Positions 46,095 through 57,062 of a DNA stretch of 64,000 nucleotides are shown piece after piece; positions within the stretch are counted from its first letter, which is position 1, and every line of letters begins with the position of its first letter. Source of the DNA: Myxocyprinus asiaticus. Taxonomy: Eukaryota > Chordata > Actinopteri > Cypriniformes > Catostomidae. The notes under the pieces were generated by a model. That model was given only the letters and a program-made list of their open reading frames with translations. It made no database searches and was not told where the DNA came from. Location of the stretch: the NCBI RefSeq assembly GCF_019703515.2, contig NC_059382.1, positions 13,805,001 to 13,869,000 on the forward strand, in the 5' to 3' direction. Made by a program: the position numbers and the translations under genes.

Positions 46095-47078
46095 CCCCCG
46101 CCACCGCTGCTGAAAAACATCCCCACAGCATGATGCTGCCACCACCATGCTTCAGTGTAAGGATGGTATTGGCCAGGTAATGAGCAGTGCCTGGTTTCCT
46201 CCAGACATGACGCTTGCCATTCAGGCCAAAGAGTTCAATCTTTGTTTCATCAGACCAGAGAATTTTGTTTCTCATGGTCTGAGAGTCCTCCAGGCGGGCT
46301 GTCATGTGCCTTTTACTGAGGAGTGGCTTCTGTCTGGCCACTCTACCATACAGGCCTGATTGGTGGAGTGCTGCAGAGATGGTTGTTCTTCTGGAAGGTT
46401 CTCCTCTCTCCACAGAGAAACGCTGGAGCTCTGTCAGAGTGACCATCGGGTTCTTGGTCACCTCCCTGACTAAGGCCCTTCTCCCCCAATCGCTTGGCCG
46501 GGCGGCCAGCTGTAGGAAGAGTCCTGGTGGTTCCAAACTTCTTCCATTTATGGATGATGGAGGCCACTGTGCTCATTGGGACCTTCAATGCTGCAGAAAT
46601 TGTTATGTACCCTTCCCCAGATCTGTGCCTCGATACAATCCTGTCTCGGAGGTCTACAGAAAATTCCTTGGACTTCATGGCTTGGTCTGTGCTCTGACAT
46701 GCACTGTTAACTGTGGGACCTTATATAGACAGGTGTGTGCCTTTCCAAATCATATCCAATCAACTGAATTTATCACAGGTGGACTCCAATCAAGTTGTAG
46801 AAACATCTCAAGGATGATCAGTGGAAACAGGATACACCTGAGCTCAATTTTGAGTGTCATGGCAAAGGCTGTGAATACTTATGTACATGTGATTTGTTTC
46901 GTTTTTTATTTTTAATAAATTTGCAAAGATTTCAAACAAACTTCTTTCACATTGTCATTATGAGGTATTGTTTGTAGAATTTTGAGGAAAATAATGAACT
47001 TAATCCATTTTGGAATAAGGCTGTAATATAACAAAATGTGGAAAAAGTGAAGCGCTGTGAATACTTTCCGGATAGGAC
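46095..47078 (-). mobile_element. Truncated Tc1-like transposon
   Basis: The minus-strand element includes about 400 bp of 5' terminal region (outer end near 47,078: GCTGTGAATACTTTCCGGAT on the plus strand, the usual fish Tc1 end) and about 580 bp of transposase gene. It is cut at about 46,095, inside the catalytic domain, so the right half and second terminal repeat are gone. Confidence 0.8.
46100..46678 (-). pseudogene. Tc1 transposase, N-terminal half
   Basis: It starts MKSKEFSVDLRDRIVSRHRS at 46,678, a standard Tc1 start with the first helix-turn-helix ([20 protein letters not shown]). A frameshift occurs near AGRPAK. The second DNA-binding part ([33 protein letters not shown]) and the catalytic start [11 protein letters not shown] (first Asp of DDE) and [14 protein letters not shown] follow in another frame. 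Sequence ends before the second Asp and the Glu. Confidence 0.85.
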
Positions 47079-47089
47079 ATATAACAGAA

Positions 47090-47640
47090 TGGCGTATGTA
47101 CATGTGCAAGTGGTAATGTATGTGCAAGGAAGGGGTATGTACAGTTATTGAATTAAATATGTGAATTTATATATGTACATGAGATAAGTATTTACATTAT
47201 TGCACAATGGGGGAGTCCTGAGGCAGTTTAATTGTTCATGTGGTAAATGGCCTGAGGGTTAAAACTGTTCTTGTGCTTGGATGTCCTGGCACTCAGTGCT
47301 CTGTAGTGCCGGCCAGAGGGCAACAGTTCAAAGAGGGAGTGGGCAGGGTGTGTGGGGTCCAGAGTGTTTCTACCTGCATGTTTTGTCACTCTGGAGACAT
47401 ACAGGTCTTGGAGAGTGGGCAGGGGGGCACCAAAATCCTCTCAGCAGTCCTGACTGTCCGTTGTAGTTTCCTTCTGTCAGATTTGGTGGCTGAACCAAAC
47501 CAGACAGATATAGATGTACATAGGACAGACTCAATGACGGCTTCGTAGAATTGAGTCAGCAGCTCCAGTGTCAGGTTGAACTTCCTCAGCTGGCGAAGGA
47601 AGTACAACCTCTGCTGAGCCTTCTTCACAATGGAGTCTCT
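47090..47640 (-). mobile_element. 5'-truncated L2-group LINE fragment (copy 3)
   Basis: The minus-strand frame 47,386-47,628 reads KKAQQRLYFLRQLRKFNL then SVWFGSATKSDRRKLQRTVR, nearly the same as LINE copy 2. It begins inside the RT C-terminal part (5' truncation at about 47,640), and its 3' UTR is cut off by the adjoining Tc1 at about 47,080. Confidence 0.8.
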
Positions 47641-47819
47641 GAGGTCTATAAATGTCTATGAATGCATAGCTATGACTATGCTATGAATTTGGAATGTAAT
47701 TGTAATTACAGTACAGGGTAAAGCTTAAGATGTTGCTCTGTCACAGACCTCTTCATTTCGCATTATTCATTAAGGTGGATCAAACTGTTTTGTTACTTTC
47801 TATAAAAAAATTAAAAAAA

Positions 47820-48040
47820 AACAGATGTTAACCTGCAGGGTTTTGTTGGATGTGCGGGTCTTATCTTCCACACCGGAGTAAAGGAGGGGCAATAGTGGGC
47901 CGCTACTGCCTCTTCCACCGCGGGAGTCTCTGTACACCCACGCCTCTCAACTCGTTCCAGTGTCGTGAACGCTGCGGACCCATCAACGAGCGTTTGCGCA
48001 GAGAAAGGACGCTTACACACTAGAGCTTGCTGCATCAGAG
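47820..48040 (-). pseudogene. Antisense DIRS gag fragment
   Basis: On the minus strand the frame reads FSAQTLVDGSAAFTTLERVE, then EEAVAAHYCPSFTPV and RPAHPTKPCRLTS. The plus-strand DIRS at 49,010-49,190 reads YSARTLILGAAAFMTLDQAE, then EAVVAHLCPSSTPV and RPTHLSRPCRMTS. They are therefore two gag copies in opposite orientation, about 1 kb apart. The fragment is from a different, diverged DIRS copy. It has no other gag, RT or recombinase sequence. Confidence 0.75.
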
Positions 48041-48525
48041 AAAACTGTAAATGCATTGATTTCAATAGGAATGGTGTGTCAGAAGGATGGGGAGGGAAAA
48101 CACAAGGGTTTGTGATAGTGACGCTCTGTCACGCAACAAAAAGTTGAAAGCATTTGTTGGCATATGTTGACCATTGATAATCTAGGAAAGGCGGGATAAA
48201 TTGCGCTGTAAAATTGAACGATTTGTCGCTCCGGTGATAGCGGATACTAACCTTCACCGTTGAACAGCAGTAAGTTTTCAACAGGAATTTTTCCTCCTGT
48301 GGACAGTGGGCAGACGAGACATCTTCGCCTCTTTCACCATATCACAGCGCTGGGATTATTCTATGGCCCGTGGAAAGTATCCTTTGGATTATTCATTTAT
48401 TGGATTGGACTGGAGTGTTTTCTGTAAGCGTGTAACATAAGAGCTACAGCCTGATTGTGTTTGTGTGTATCTGTATACTGTGCACAATCTAAAAGAGCTG
48501 TTTATTTAACTACGTAATTTTAAAG

Positions 48526-49902
48526 ATGGAATTTCGTAAATGTTTTCCACTGTGTGAACGGTATATCCCCTTGTCAGGCTCACGCAAAGGTGTCGCTCGG
48601 TGGTTCATATTGCGCTCACTGCGAGCGTATGAGTCTCAAAACGCTGCGCTCTCGGCTCTTCTTCTTTCCGAGGGATGAGTCCAGTCCCTTCCCCTCCCAC
48701 CATGCTCCTATTGTGGCTCCCAAGGGACCACGCATGGGAGACGTGCAAGGGTGGGATGAGCTGGATGAGTTTAAGGTGGAAATTTCGCCAGCGCAAGCCT
48801 CATGTGTCTCCTCGCCTCTTCCGCAAACCTACTGTTTCAGGTGCTTGCTCGGGCGGTCGAGAACCTTGGATTGGCCCACTCCTAGTGTGTCTAAGCATTC
48901 TCGGCTAGACTATCGGTTCTATCCAAACCAGCGCGACTCTGTGTCCTGCTGCCTGGTGCCGCTCTTCCCCGAGCTGCATGAAGAGCTCCCGAAGACATGG
49001 CGTTCGCCATACTCGGCACGAACGCTCATCTTGGGAGCCGCAGCCTTCATGACGCTGGACCAAGCTGAGGAATGGAGATATATGTTGATTCCCCTAGTTT
49101 AAGAGGCGGTAGTGGCCCACCTGTGCCCCTCCTCAACCCCGGTGTGATAATCCAGGCCCACACACCTGTCCAGACCGTGTAGGATGACATCCACTCTACT
49201 GGACAAGGCCTACAGGTTGGCAAGTCAGGCTGGCTCAGCTTTGCACACCATGGCTGTGCTGCAAGCCTACCAGGCTGATCTGCTGAGAGAAATGGACACG
49301 AGCGGGCCAGATCCCGAGTCCTTAATGGAGCTGCGTCGTGCTGCTGACATGGCTCTCCGGGCTACCGAGACCGCCCAAGATATCGGCAGATCCATGGGTA
49401 GCCTGGTGTCTGCTGAGTGCCATCTCTGGCTTAATTTGTCAGAGATACGAGACAGGGACAAAGCCGTACTGTTAAATGCCCTGGTGTCTCAACAGGGACT
49501 GTTTGGTGACACCATTAGCACTTTCTCCAAAAGGTTTCAGGCAGTGCAGAAGCAGTCGCAGGCCTATAAGCATCTCTTGCTGAGGCAGGGGGTCTCTGTA
49601 GTGCCTCCGACTCGCTCGCACTCCTCCTCGGGTCAACGGCCCTGCAAATTCAGCATGGAAAACAGAGACGGAGCCCCCGGTGAGGTCCCAACGCCCTTGG
49701 CCCAAGCACAAGATTGCAGTCCCAAGGTGCCCTTGTACCAGCGGGTGGCCTCCCACCAAACCAGAGCAGTGTTCCTGACATTACTGGCATGAAGCAGGAA
49801 CCAAAGCCCAAGGACGTGTTCATTCCTGGATCGTCCAGCCGAGTCCCCACAAATCTCCAGGACCGACAAGAAAATTACCAAGAGTGTGTCACGAACCAAT
49901 AA
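48526..49902 (+). pseudogene. DIRS gag-like gene, frameshifted
   Basis: An ATG at 48,526 begins MEFRKCFPLCERY. The frame then shifts to SQAHAKVSLGGSYCAHCERM and KTLRSRLFFF, the Cys/His-containing N-terminus of fish DIRS gag. A middle part at 48,675-49,100 has SARTLILGAAAFMTLDQAEE and ends at a stop. The C-terminal part is open from 49,184 to 49,792 (LLDKAYRLASQAGSALHTMA, VLQAYQADLLREM, LSEIRDRDKAVLLNALVS). Gag packages the element RNA. The several frame changes prevent a full product. Confidence 0.75.
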
Positions 49903-50012
49903 AGAATGCAAGCCCTGATGCAATTGCTTGGGACACAAGCATATTCACAATAAAGAGCTCGTTTCCAATTCATGCATCAGTACAATAAACACATCGTGAC
50001 CGCTCCCCGAGG

Positions 50013-50660
50013 GTGAGCGGCGTGCAGCCAGACACAGAGAGGCTCCTGTGTCATCTAGCCCATTACACGGACACGTGGCGCCATCTTACGGGCATTTCCA
50101 GTTGGATGCTGAGGACAATAGAACATGGGTATGAGTTACAGTTCGTGATGCGGCTGCCTCGCATTAACGGCGTTATTTCCTCCACCGTAACGGTGCGGAA
50201 CGTGCCGATTCTCTGCTCAGAGATATTAAATATCCTTGCAAAAGACGCAATAGAAATTGTATCAGCAGTCGATGCCCACAGCAGATTCTACAGCCGCTAT
50301 TTTCTAGTCGTCAAGGATGGAGGATTACACCCCATTTTGGATCTGAGATGCCTGAACCGAGCACATGCGAGGTTTCCGTTAAAAATTATTACTCAGAAAC
50401 AAATCCTGTCTCACATTCGTCCTATGGACTGCTTTGTATCGATCGACCTGAAAGACACTTACTTTCAAGTACACATAGCCCCTAATCACAGGCCATTCTT
50501 GATATTTGCCTTCGAGGGGACTTCTTACCAGTTCAAAGTGCTTCTTGCACATTCACGAAATGTGTAGATGTGGCGCTCGCTCTGCTGAGGCTGAGCAGTG
50601 TTCGAGTTATGAATTACCTCGATGACTGGTTGCTCTTAGCACAGTCTCGGCCAGGGCATT
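50013..50660 (+). pseudogene. DIRS reverse transcriptase, broken
   Basis: The frame from 50,013 reads ISSWMLRTIEHGYELQF, FYSRYFLVVKDGGLHPILDL, IRPMDCFVSIDLKDTYFQVH and RPFLIFAFEG, the fingers/palm of DIRS RT with the first catalytic Asp (SIDLKD). A short deletion and frameshift near 50,545 removes the usual PFGL segment. The second frame restarts FTKCVDVALALL and keeps NYLDDWLLLAQS, with the YLDD active site at 50,614-50,625. Immediately after AQSR the family sequence stops: the RNase H domain has been deleted. Confidence 0.85.
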
Positions 50661-50719
50661 ATAAAAGGAAAATGAAGACTTCGTCCTCAGACAGTTCTGA
50701 TGATATAGGATCGGTTGAG

Positions 50720-51426
50720 ACCGTCTTACCCCACCACCATGCCAGTTTGGGACTTGGCGCTTGTGTTAAAAGCACTCACAGGCCAACTGTTTGATCCATT
50801 GGATTCAGTGAGTTTACACATACTCTCATTAAAGACTGCACTGCTTCTCGCTTTGGCTTCAGTAAGATGTGTCAGGGACCTTCAAGCACTGTCGGTCAAT
50901 GACTCCTGCTTAGAGTTTGGACCAGGCTTATCAAAAGCCGTTCTTAAACCCAGGAAATGCAACATGCCGAAAGTTTTGACCACTCCCTTCAGGGCGCAGG
51001 TTATTACCCTTCAGGCTTTCTCCCCCCTCCGTTTGCTTCGGACGTAGCGGAGAGGCTACACACACTGTGTCCTGTAAGAGCAGTGCATGCATATATCGAT
51101 CGCATGAGACAAATGCGGCTTTCAGATCAGCTCTTTGTCTGCGTCACAGGTCGCTTTAAAGGGTTGGCTGTCTCCAAACAAAGGCTTTCACATTGGATAG
51201 TGGATGCCATTGCGCTCGCATATGACTCGCAAGGCATACAGTGCCATATTAGAGTAAAATCTTACTCCACTAGAGGCATGGTATCTTCATGGGCATGCCT
51301 AATGGTGTTTCCCTTGAAGACATCTGCCTAGCTGCAGGTTGGGCTTACCCTACCACTTTTGCCAGGTTTAACAACCAGGATGTCTCCTCTCTCACTTCCC
51401 AGGTGCTTACTGTGAAGGAGAGTTAA
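50720..51426 (+). pseudogene. DIRS tyrosine recombinase, broken
   Basis: It begins MPVWDLALVLKALTGQ near 50,724 and continues LSLKTALLLALASVRCVRDL, ALSVNDSCLEFGPGL. A frameshift near 51,010 leads into LHTLCPVRAVHAYIDRMRQM, VSKQRLSHWIVDAIALAYDS and YSTRGMVSSWA; another near 51,305 leads into DICLAAGW and FARFNNQDVSSLTSQVLTVK before the stop at about 51,426. Compared with family knowledge, the HxxR motif has Tyr in place of His, and the usual nucleophilic Tyr after ARF is Asn. The enzyme would be inactive even if the frame were whole. Confidence 0.8.
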
Positions 51427-51569
51427 ACTATGTATCCTGCTGCTTACTACCAGCTTATTTATACATGGTCATCCAATAATAACCCACAGTTAGTGGTCAC
51501 TAATATAAGTTTTCACTAACCATTTGGTTAGTCCCTTATTTATACTTATTCACACATTTAATTCATTTT

Positions 51570-51607
51570 GCGATGACTGCGCTACCCGATCCGGTTAGCG
51601 TCATCGC
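51570..51607. repeat. Short hairpin after DIRS recombinase
   Basis: GCGATGAC (51,570-51,577) pairs perfectly with GTCATCGC (51,600-51,607), and GCTA/TTAGC and CCCGATCCGG between them pair partly. It lies in the 3' non-coding part, where DIRS elements carry circle-forming or recombination signals; that role is inference. Confidence 0.55.
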
Positions 51608-51815
51608 CATGTATATCCATCCATTCATCATTCTACTTCTCCCTTCTTATTGCGATGTGAAGAGGAGACTCTGTTGGTACTTTTTGCTACCCCTTTGGAA
51701 TGGCTAGTAGGCATCATTACACATGTGAATCAGTAGCATGGCGTGATGGTATTCATTCCCCATAGTGTCAGCTATGACGCAGCATTCATGACTTAATTGA
51801 TAGGTAATGATAAGT

Positions 51816-52120
51816 TTACGACTGTAACTATGGTTCCCTAAAATGAGGGAATGAATGCTGCGTAAACTGGCCATGCTACTGAATCTACGCTACAAGGGTC
51901 GAGTATCACTTGCACCCTTCAGTCGAATATTCTAAAGAGATAGCACTATGCACTGCCTCTATATACGCCCGCTACGCACAAAGCGCTATCTGCCAATTAA
52001 AATTGGCGAGATTTTAAAGAGTTTCACAGATTGGCTATGCCTGCAGGGATAACCCCATAGTGTCAGCTATGACGCAGGATTCATTCCCTCATTTCAGGGA
52101 ACCATGGTTACAGTCGTAAC
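51816..52120. repeat. DIRS terminal inverted repeat pair
   Basis: ACGACTGTAACTATGGTTCC through CTGCGT (51,818-51,863) is the reverse complement of 52,072-52,117 at 43 of 46 positions, with about 208 bp between the arms. CATAGTGTCAGCTATGACGC also occurs directly at 51,757 and 52,047. Together these form a compound direct and inverted terminal structure expected of DIRS ends, which use inverted repeats and an internal complementary region. Confidence 0.7.
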
Positions 52121-52122
52121 CT

Positions 52123-53459
52123 TATAGTTTCTTCAATATTAATTTTTTGTGCGAAAAGAGGTGAAACATAAAGCAAGCATCTGGTCATTCAGACTATTTA
52201 AAACTTGCACATTAGGATCAGTTGTCATTACTGATAGGACAGAGGACTAATTTAAGCATCTCTGATTGGCCATTGCCATTTCATTGCTCAACGGACATGT
52301 CTGTGATTGGTAAGAACACTCAACCACTGCAAAAACACGTAAATAGAAACCATTGACGCAACAAGAGCAGACTTAAATTGATCAGTTTTCACGATTACAT
52401 TATCGTGGCAGCAGTAAACGTAATCGTGATTTGTTTTTCGATTAATTGTTTAGCCCTAATTGATATTATTTATTTTCTTTGTATTTAACAGCAATACTTT
52501 GTATTTGAAAAGATGGATTTGTTGAGTATCTGGAGCTAGATGCTAACAAAGATAAATGCAGTAAAATGAAATAAATGTATATAAAAAAATGCTGATAACA
52601 ACATTAAATTACAAAATTTAAGAAGTTTCTTGAGCTCAAACAAGATTTAGTGCTCTGTCTGTAATTATAATCCAGAAATATAACTTTCTTTTCATGTGGG
52701 CTTATAAGGAACAGTGCCTTTGAAAAGCCTGTTTGCTCATAGTTTAAAAGCCGAATAATTATTTTATTCGTTTAAACAACAATAACAATCATGCATTGTA
52801 AAATAGTGTTTTTTATTCATGAAAAATAAATATTATGTGTTTACCTTGACTCTACTTTAAAGTTTTAGTTTTACACTGACCCCTATTGTTCCTAATACAC
52901 GTTCCTTATAAGCCCACTCCAGACTTTTCACATTTGCAATTAAATAAAGTAACTTAATTTTGTCCGTTTATGAAAAACATCAAATTAGTGTTTAGATGAG
53001 AGATTAATCTTTGATTTAATACTCACTTTATTGCAAAGCTGTTACCATTTATATAAGAAAACATGTAAAACTTAGATTTGGGTGGGCTTAACTAGGTCAC
53101 TTCCCCTAAGTGGAATTTAATAGAAGAATTAATGTATGTGCCATCACATTTTCGCTTGTTTAGATTTTTATTTTAAAATATAGTTAGGATCAATAAGTGG
53201 ATTGCATTTATGTCTCTAAAAAGTCTGCAAACACACCCTTTACAAGAATTGTATTACATTTATTTCAGATTTGCTATATCTGCTGAAGAAATCTGAAATT
53301 ATCTCATCATTTGGCAACAGACTGCAGAGGGCAGTAAATTCAATAAGAATTGCATTTCTCATTTCCAAATAATTCTTCCTCAAAAGTACTAAGAATTACT
53401 GGAATTGTTACTGGAACCATTAAGGAACCAGAATCACTAAGAGGAATCTGAATCGAAAT
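52123..53459. other. Intergenic with a hAT-like end
   Basis: No gene recognised. At 52,430-52,455, ATTAATTGTTTAGCCCTAA resembles a right-hand hAT-type terminus, with CACGATTACATTATCGTGGC then ...GTAATCGTGATT as a subterminal inverted pair. Its partner end was not found; the DIRS lies on that side. Confidence 0.4.
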
Positions 53460-53600
53460 TAGGGCTGTCATGATTATGAAATTTGGCTGACGATTAATTG
53501 TCAAACAAATAATTGCGATTATGACTATTAATTGTCTGTTTTAGGGCTATGATGATTAGTTGTCTCTTTTAGGGCTTTCATGATTAATTGTCATAAATTG
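53460..53600. repeat. Stacked hAT-like terminal motifs
   Basis: TTAGGGCTGTCATGATTA, TTAGGGCTATGATGATTA and TTAGGGCTTTCATGATTA occur in a row at about 53,460, 53,541 and 53,569, each followed by an ATTGTC or GTTGTC motif. They look like repeated copies of a hAT TIR tip without transposon bodies. Confidence 0.5.
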
Positions 53601-53830
53601 TCATATTTCATATTTAAATTAAAATATATAAATCAAATAATAAAATAGCGATACATCATTTCCTATTAAGGCTTTTAAAACTTATGAATGACAAGAAAAA
53701 TAATGTTTTAAATATCAAAATATTTCTAAAGACTTTAAATATGGTCAACTTTAGTTTTGGTCAATTTTACATTTACACTGTTGTTTTGGAACTCCTTTAT
53801 ATTATATATTTTTATAAAAAAAAATATACA

Positions 53831-53836
<6 letters not shown>

Positions 53837-53895
<59 letters not shown>
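53837..53895. repeat. (TA)n microsatellite
   Basis: A pure TA tract of nearly 60 bp. Confidence 0.95.
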
Positions 53896-53897
<2 letters not shown>

Positions 53898-55419
53898 ATA
53901 AATAGTAAGATATTTCTGTCCTAATTTCTTCACTTTCACACTTTATTTTAATGCTCTTTGATTAAGCCCACGAGCCCTTATTTCTCATGAAGCAAAACCT
54001 TTGAGATTTCGTTTAATCACTTTATCACTCCACAGAAATACAGCAAGCGTGCGTCTCCTCCTCTGTGTCACTATGTGTATTAACCCGCTAGAGACCAGAG
54101 TTTGGCATGAGTCTCTGCTGTCGGCACGCGTATCAGAGCACTTGAGAAGTGGTTCACGTGCTCTTCCGGACAGGAGCTGCTGGTTGAGATCCGTCCTGCA
54201 GCTCAGTGATGCTCAGAGATCAACTACACAAAGAATGCTACACAAAGATGAATGAAAGATGAGCATTCCAGACCATAGGTGTATTACGGACCAGGCCAAT
54301 GGGGCCAGTGCCCAGAGGCCCTTGACTACCAGGGGCCCAGGGGGGCCCTGGTCTACAAGGTCTTGCAGCCTATCAACTTTGAAAACAAATGTTTAATATA
54401 CGCTTGAAAATGTGGGCCCCACAGCTTATACAAGGCCCCCTCAATAGGGCGCTTAGGACCCTTTTGCATTACTAGTTTCAAATTATATTTTTTTAGCCAC
54501 TCTTTAACCCTATGATGCATATCATATTTGATACATGACTTTCTAAAGCCTCTACATATCTACATGATCAAAACTTTGCTGAAAACCCTGTTGTATGCAA
54601 TGCGGTAGATTTCTACTGCCTCCTGGTGAAAGTTTCCATGCTCTTGGAAGTAGAAGACCTTGTAACATAATTTCCTAAATGGCTACTTTCATATTGTGAT
54701 GCACTCATCTTTTTGATGTGAAATCTTCGCTGATTTTGATAAAGTAAAATTAACAATAATGTTTATATTGTTACTGATATTACAAAATGAGTATTTATTG
54801 AATTGAAGCAACACATGCTTACTTAAAATTTCATTATTTTATAGAAAATTTGGTTTAAATTGTTTAAAAAAATTATTTAATATGTTAGGCTTTATAGGAT
54901 TAAGCTTTATGCTTTGCATGAAAAGTGCTGTCGAACAAAAATATTTATTATACTATTCATTGCTACAACTGCAAGCTTGCCCTACATTACAAAAAATTAC
55001 TTGGCTTAAGTGGTTGGGAAAAAGAAGATATTGATATATTCTTTTGTGTGGTACAAATGTACTGATTAAACTAGATATGTAAAGTTTGTTGAGACAAACT
55101 GTAATGTTGGTTTGACAAAACCTTGTCTGAAAATAGATAATACTTTAAATGCTTGAAGTTAGAAAGTTTTACAGGTCTTACGGAAAGAAAGAAAGAAAGA
55201 AAAAAGAAAGCATCTTAAAACAGATTAAAGGGCTTGTGTGTAAGTTTTGACAGTTTAAGTTTGAAATCACAAACATGTAATGTAGTCTAGGAGATTTTGG
55301 CATAAAGTATGACTTCACAGGGCTTTTCTGATGGGAGAATAATAATGGTAGCAAAGCTGTAGGGTCATTGCAAACAGAATTTACAATAAAATGACCAAAA
55401 GACATTTTTGAGCCACACA
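53896..55419. other. Intergenic, no gene recognised
   Basis: AT-rich. The GC-richer part 54,270-54,480 (GGGGCCAGTGCCCAGAGGCC, GGGGGGCCCTGG) looks like an old repeat whose ends cannot be paired. A GAAA repeat lies near 55,182-55,210. Confidence 0.4.
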
Positions 55420-55515
55420 CCTTTCAGCCCTTCAAAGCTCACACAATGGAGGGTAAAGTCTTTGAAGGAAATAGGGTGTAGGGATGATCACTTCTGAATG
55501 GAACGCACCCCATCA
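55420..55515 (+). repeat. Dispersed repeat, copy 1
   Basis: CCTTTCAGCCCTTCAAAGCT then CACACAATGGAGGGTAAA, GAAATAGGGTGTAGGGATGA and TCACTTCTGAATGGAACGCA match 59,918-60,012 in order and orientation. The family is unknown. Confidence 0.6.
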
Positions 55516-55834
55516 TTCAAATGAGTTAGAAAAGATATGGCAGCGCGAGCCAGAACTGTCTGAACTCTTTGCCAAGTTTCACTAAATCCCAGGTGTAGAT
55601 GCTGTAGGAGCCTATTTGTTAAATTCTTCAGTATTTACAGTGTATGATGAAGTTAAAATATTTCATAATGTATTATTGCCTCTTTAAATATATGCACGTT
55701 TACATATTTAGCAGTTTCACTAAATAATACATTAGACTTCGGTTTGTTTCTCACCAAACCTTATTGATTGTTTTCATAACAATCACATATGAATAACAAA
55801 AACAAATTTTCACAATTTCTCCCTTTGTGTTAAG

Positions 55835-55920
55835 AAAAAGAAAGTCAATTAGGCTTATAACAACACAGGGGTGAGTAAACAATGACTGAATTTTCATTTT
55901 TGGGTGAACTATCCCTTTAA
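55835..55920. mobile_element. Type A MITE right-end fragment
   Basis: GGGGTGAGTAAACAATGACT then GAATTTTCATTTTTGGGTGA ACTATCCC TTTAA is the common terminal segment. The left arm is absent. Confidence 0.65.
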
Positions 55921-57060
55921 GATTCTAAATTTGCACTTCTAGACTTTATGTATTTTAGTTAGCTTATGCTTTGTGCTACATACATTATTAATTGGATTAA
56001 ATTACAGTTAAAACAACCAACTATGTATATATCCAATAAGTTTAGCCAACTTGCCAGAACAATATCACCATGTCTTGTCTTTGGAATAAATCTGATGGTG
56101 ACCTACAAAAAACTTTTTTTTAAAGGTAATTAAAAAATGTTGGAGACTATTTTAAACGAAGAACATTTTCCCTGTGTGATTTGAAGACAAGTGTTTTCAT
56201 TTGAAAATGACAAGATATTAATTAAGGTTTTAATAATTAAAAAGATAATTTGTTTTTGACATCCCACTGTAAACAGAATGAAACAGATCCAAATTAACAT
56301 AGCGGACATGGTCCACAAATTAAGTGTGTAATTTTAAGAAAACCAACAACAAAACAGACTTGTTCTTACTGTCCTCAGAGGGTGTTCTCACAGTTAAGTC
56401 CTCTTTAAAGAACCAAACTCAGACCCCATTTTAGTGGACCAAAAAGTGGACCGAGTGAAAAAGGACCCAGTTCTCTTTGCGTTCACACTGTCTGAGACCT
56501 TGTAAGTGGGCTTAGATCTCTTTTTGGTCCACTTGACCAGTTACGGTGTCTCAGTCCTTTTGGCATTCACACTCTGTGTCATTTGTGAGACTGAGCCCAC
56601 TTAAAAAAATATTGAATTTATTATAATTATTATTAAATGGGCTATATTTAATGTTAAGAGTATAAATAGCTCTACTTATTAACTTATAAGATAATATAAA
56701 CATATTTGACGCTCTCCAAATGAATAAGCAGCATAAGAGCAGGTGTCTATATTCAGTAAAACTTCATTTATTGACCTTTGGCATCAATATTATGTCATTG
56801 TATATTACTACAAAGAAAAGTAATGTAACAGAACTGATTTTAAATAAAAACACTGGATTTAAAGGCAAAATTCAACATTCGATCATGGTAGATTAGTCTT
56901 ATTAACGACAAAGAGTAAAATTAATCACAATTTATGTTTAATCTACTGACAGCCTCGGTTTACTTCCATTCATAGAACACAATAAATATTCCTGTTGTAA
57001 TTTCTGAATTTTCATGCGGGTTTCAAGGCGTCCGGTTAATTTCTCGGCCGCATACGTCAT
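55921..57060. other. Intergenic with possible old repeats
   Basis: No gene recognised. At 56,380-56,600, several related words (AAGTGGACCGAGTG, TTTTTGGTCCACTTGACC, GTGGACCAAAAAG) form partial inverted repeats, suggesting a decayed MITE without clear ends. Confidence 0.35.
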
Positions 57061-57062
57061 CG

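Larger units (their letters stand above)
48240..52122 (+). mobile_element. Decayed DIRS retrotransposon
   Basis: The gene order gag, reverse transcriptase, tyrosine recombinase and the inverted-repeat-containing 3' end are those of fish DIRS elements, which integrate by a tyrosine recombinase in place of a DDE integrase. The right limit is the end of the inverted repeat at 52,120. The left limit is uncertain: no matching terminal repeat was found near 48,240. The RNase H and methyltransferase regions normally between RT and recombinase are missing. Frameshifts throughout show it is dead. Confidence 0.85.

Noticed and set aside
48605..49938. Minus-strand frames over the DIRS gag
   Set aside because: Antisense shadows; the gag motifs are on the plus strand. 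Only the 47,820-48,040 minus-strand frame matches gag.
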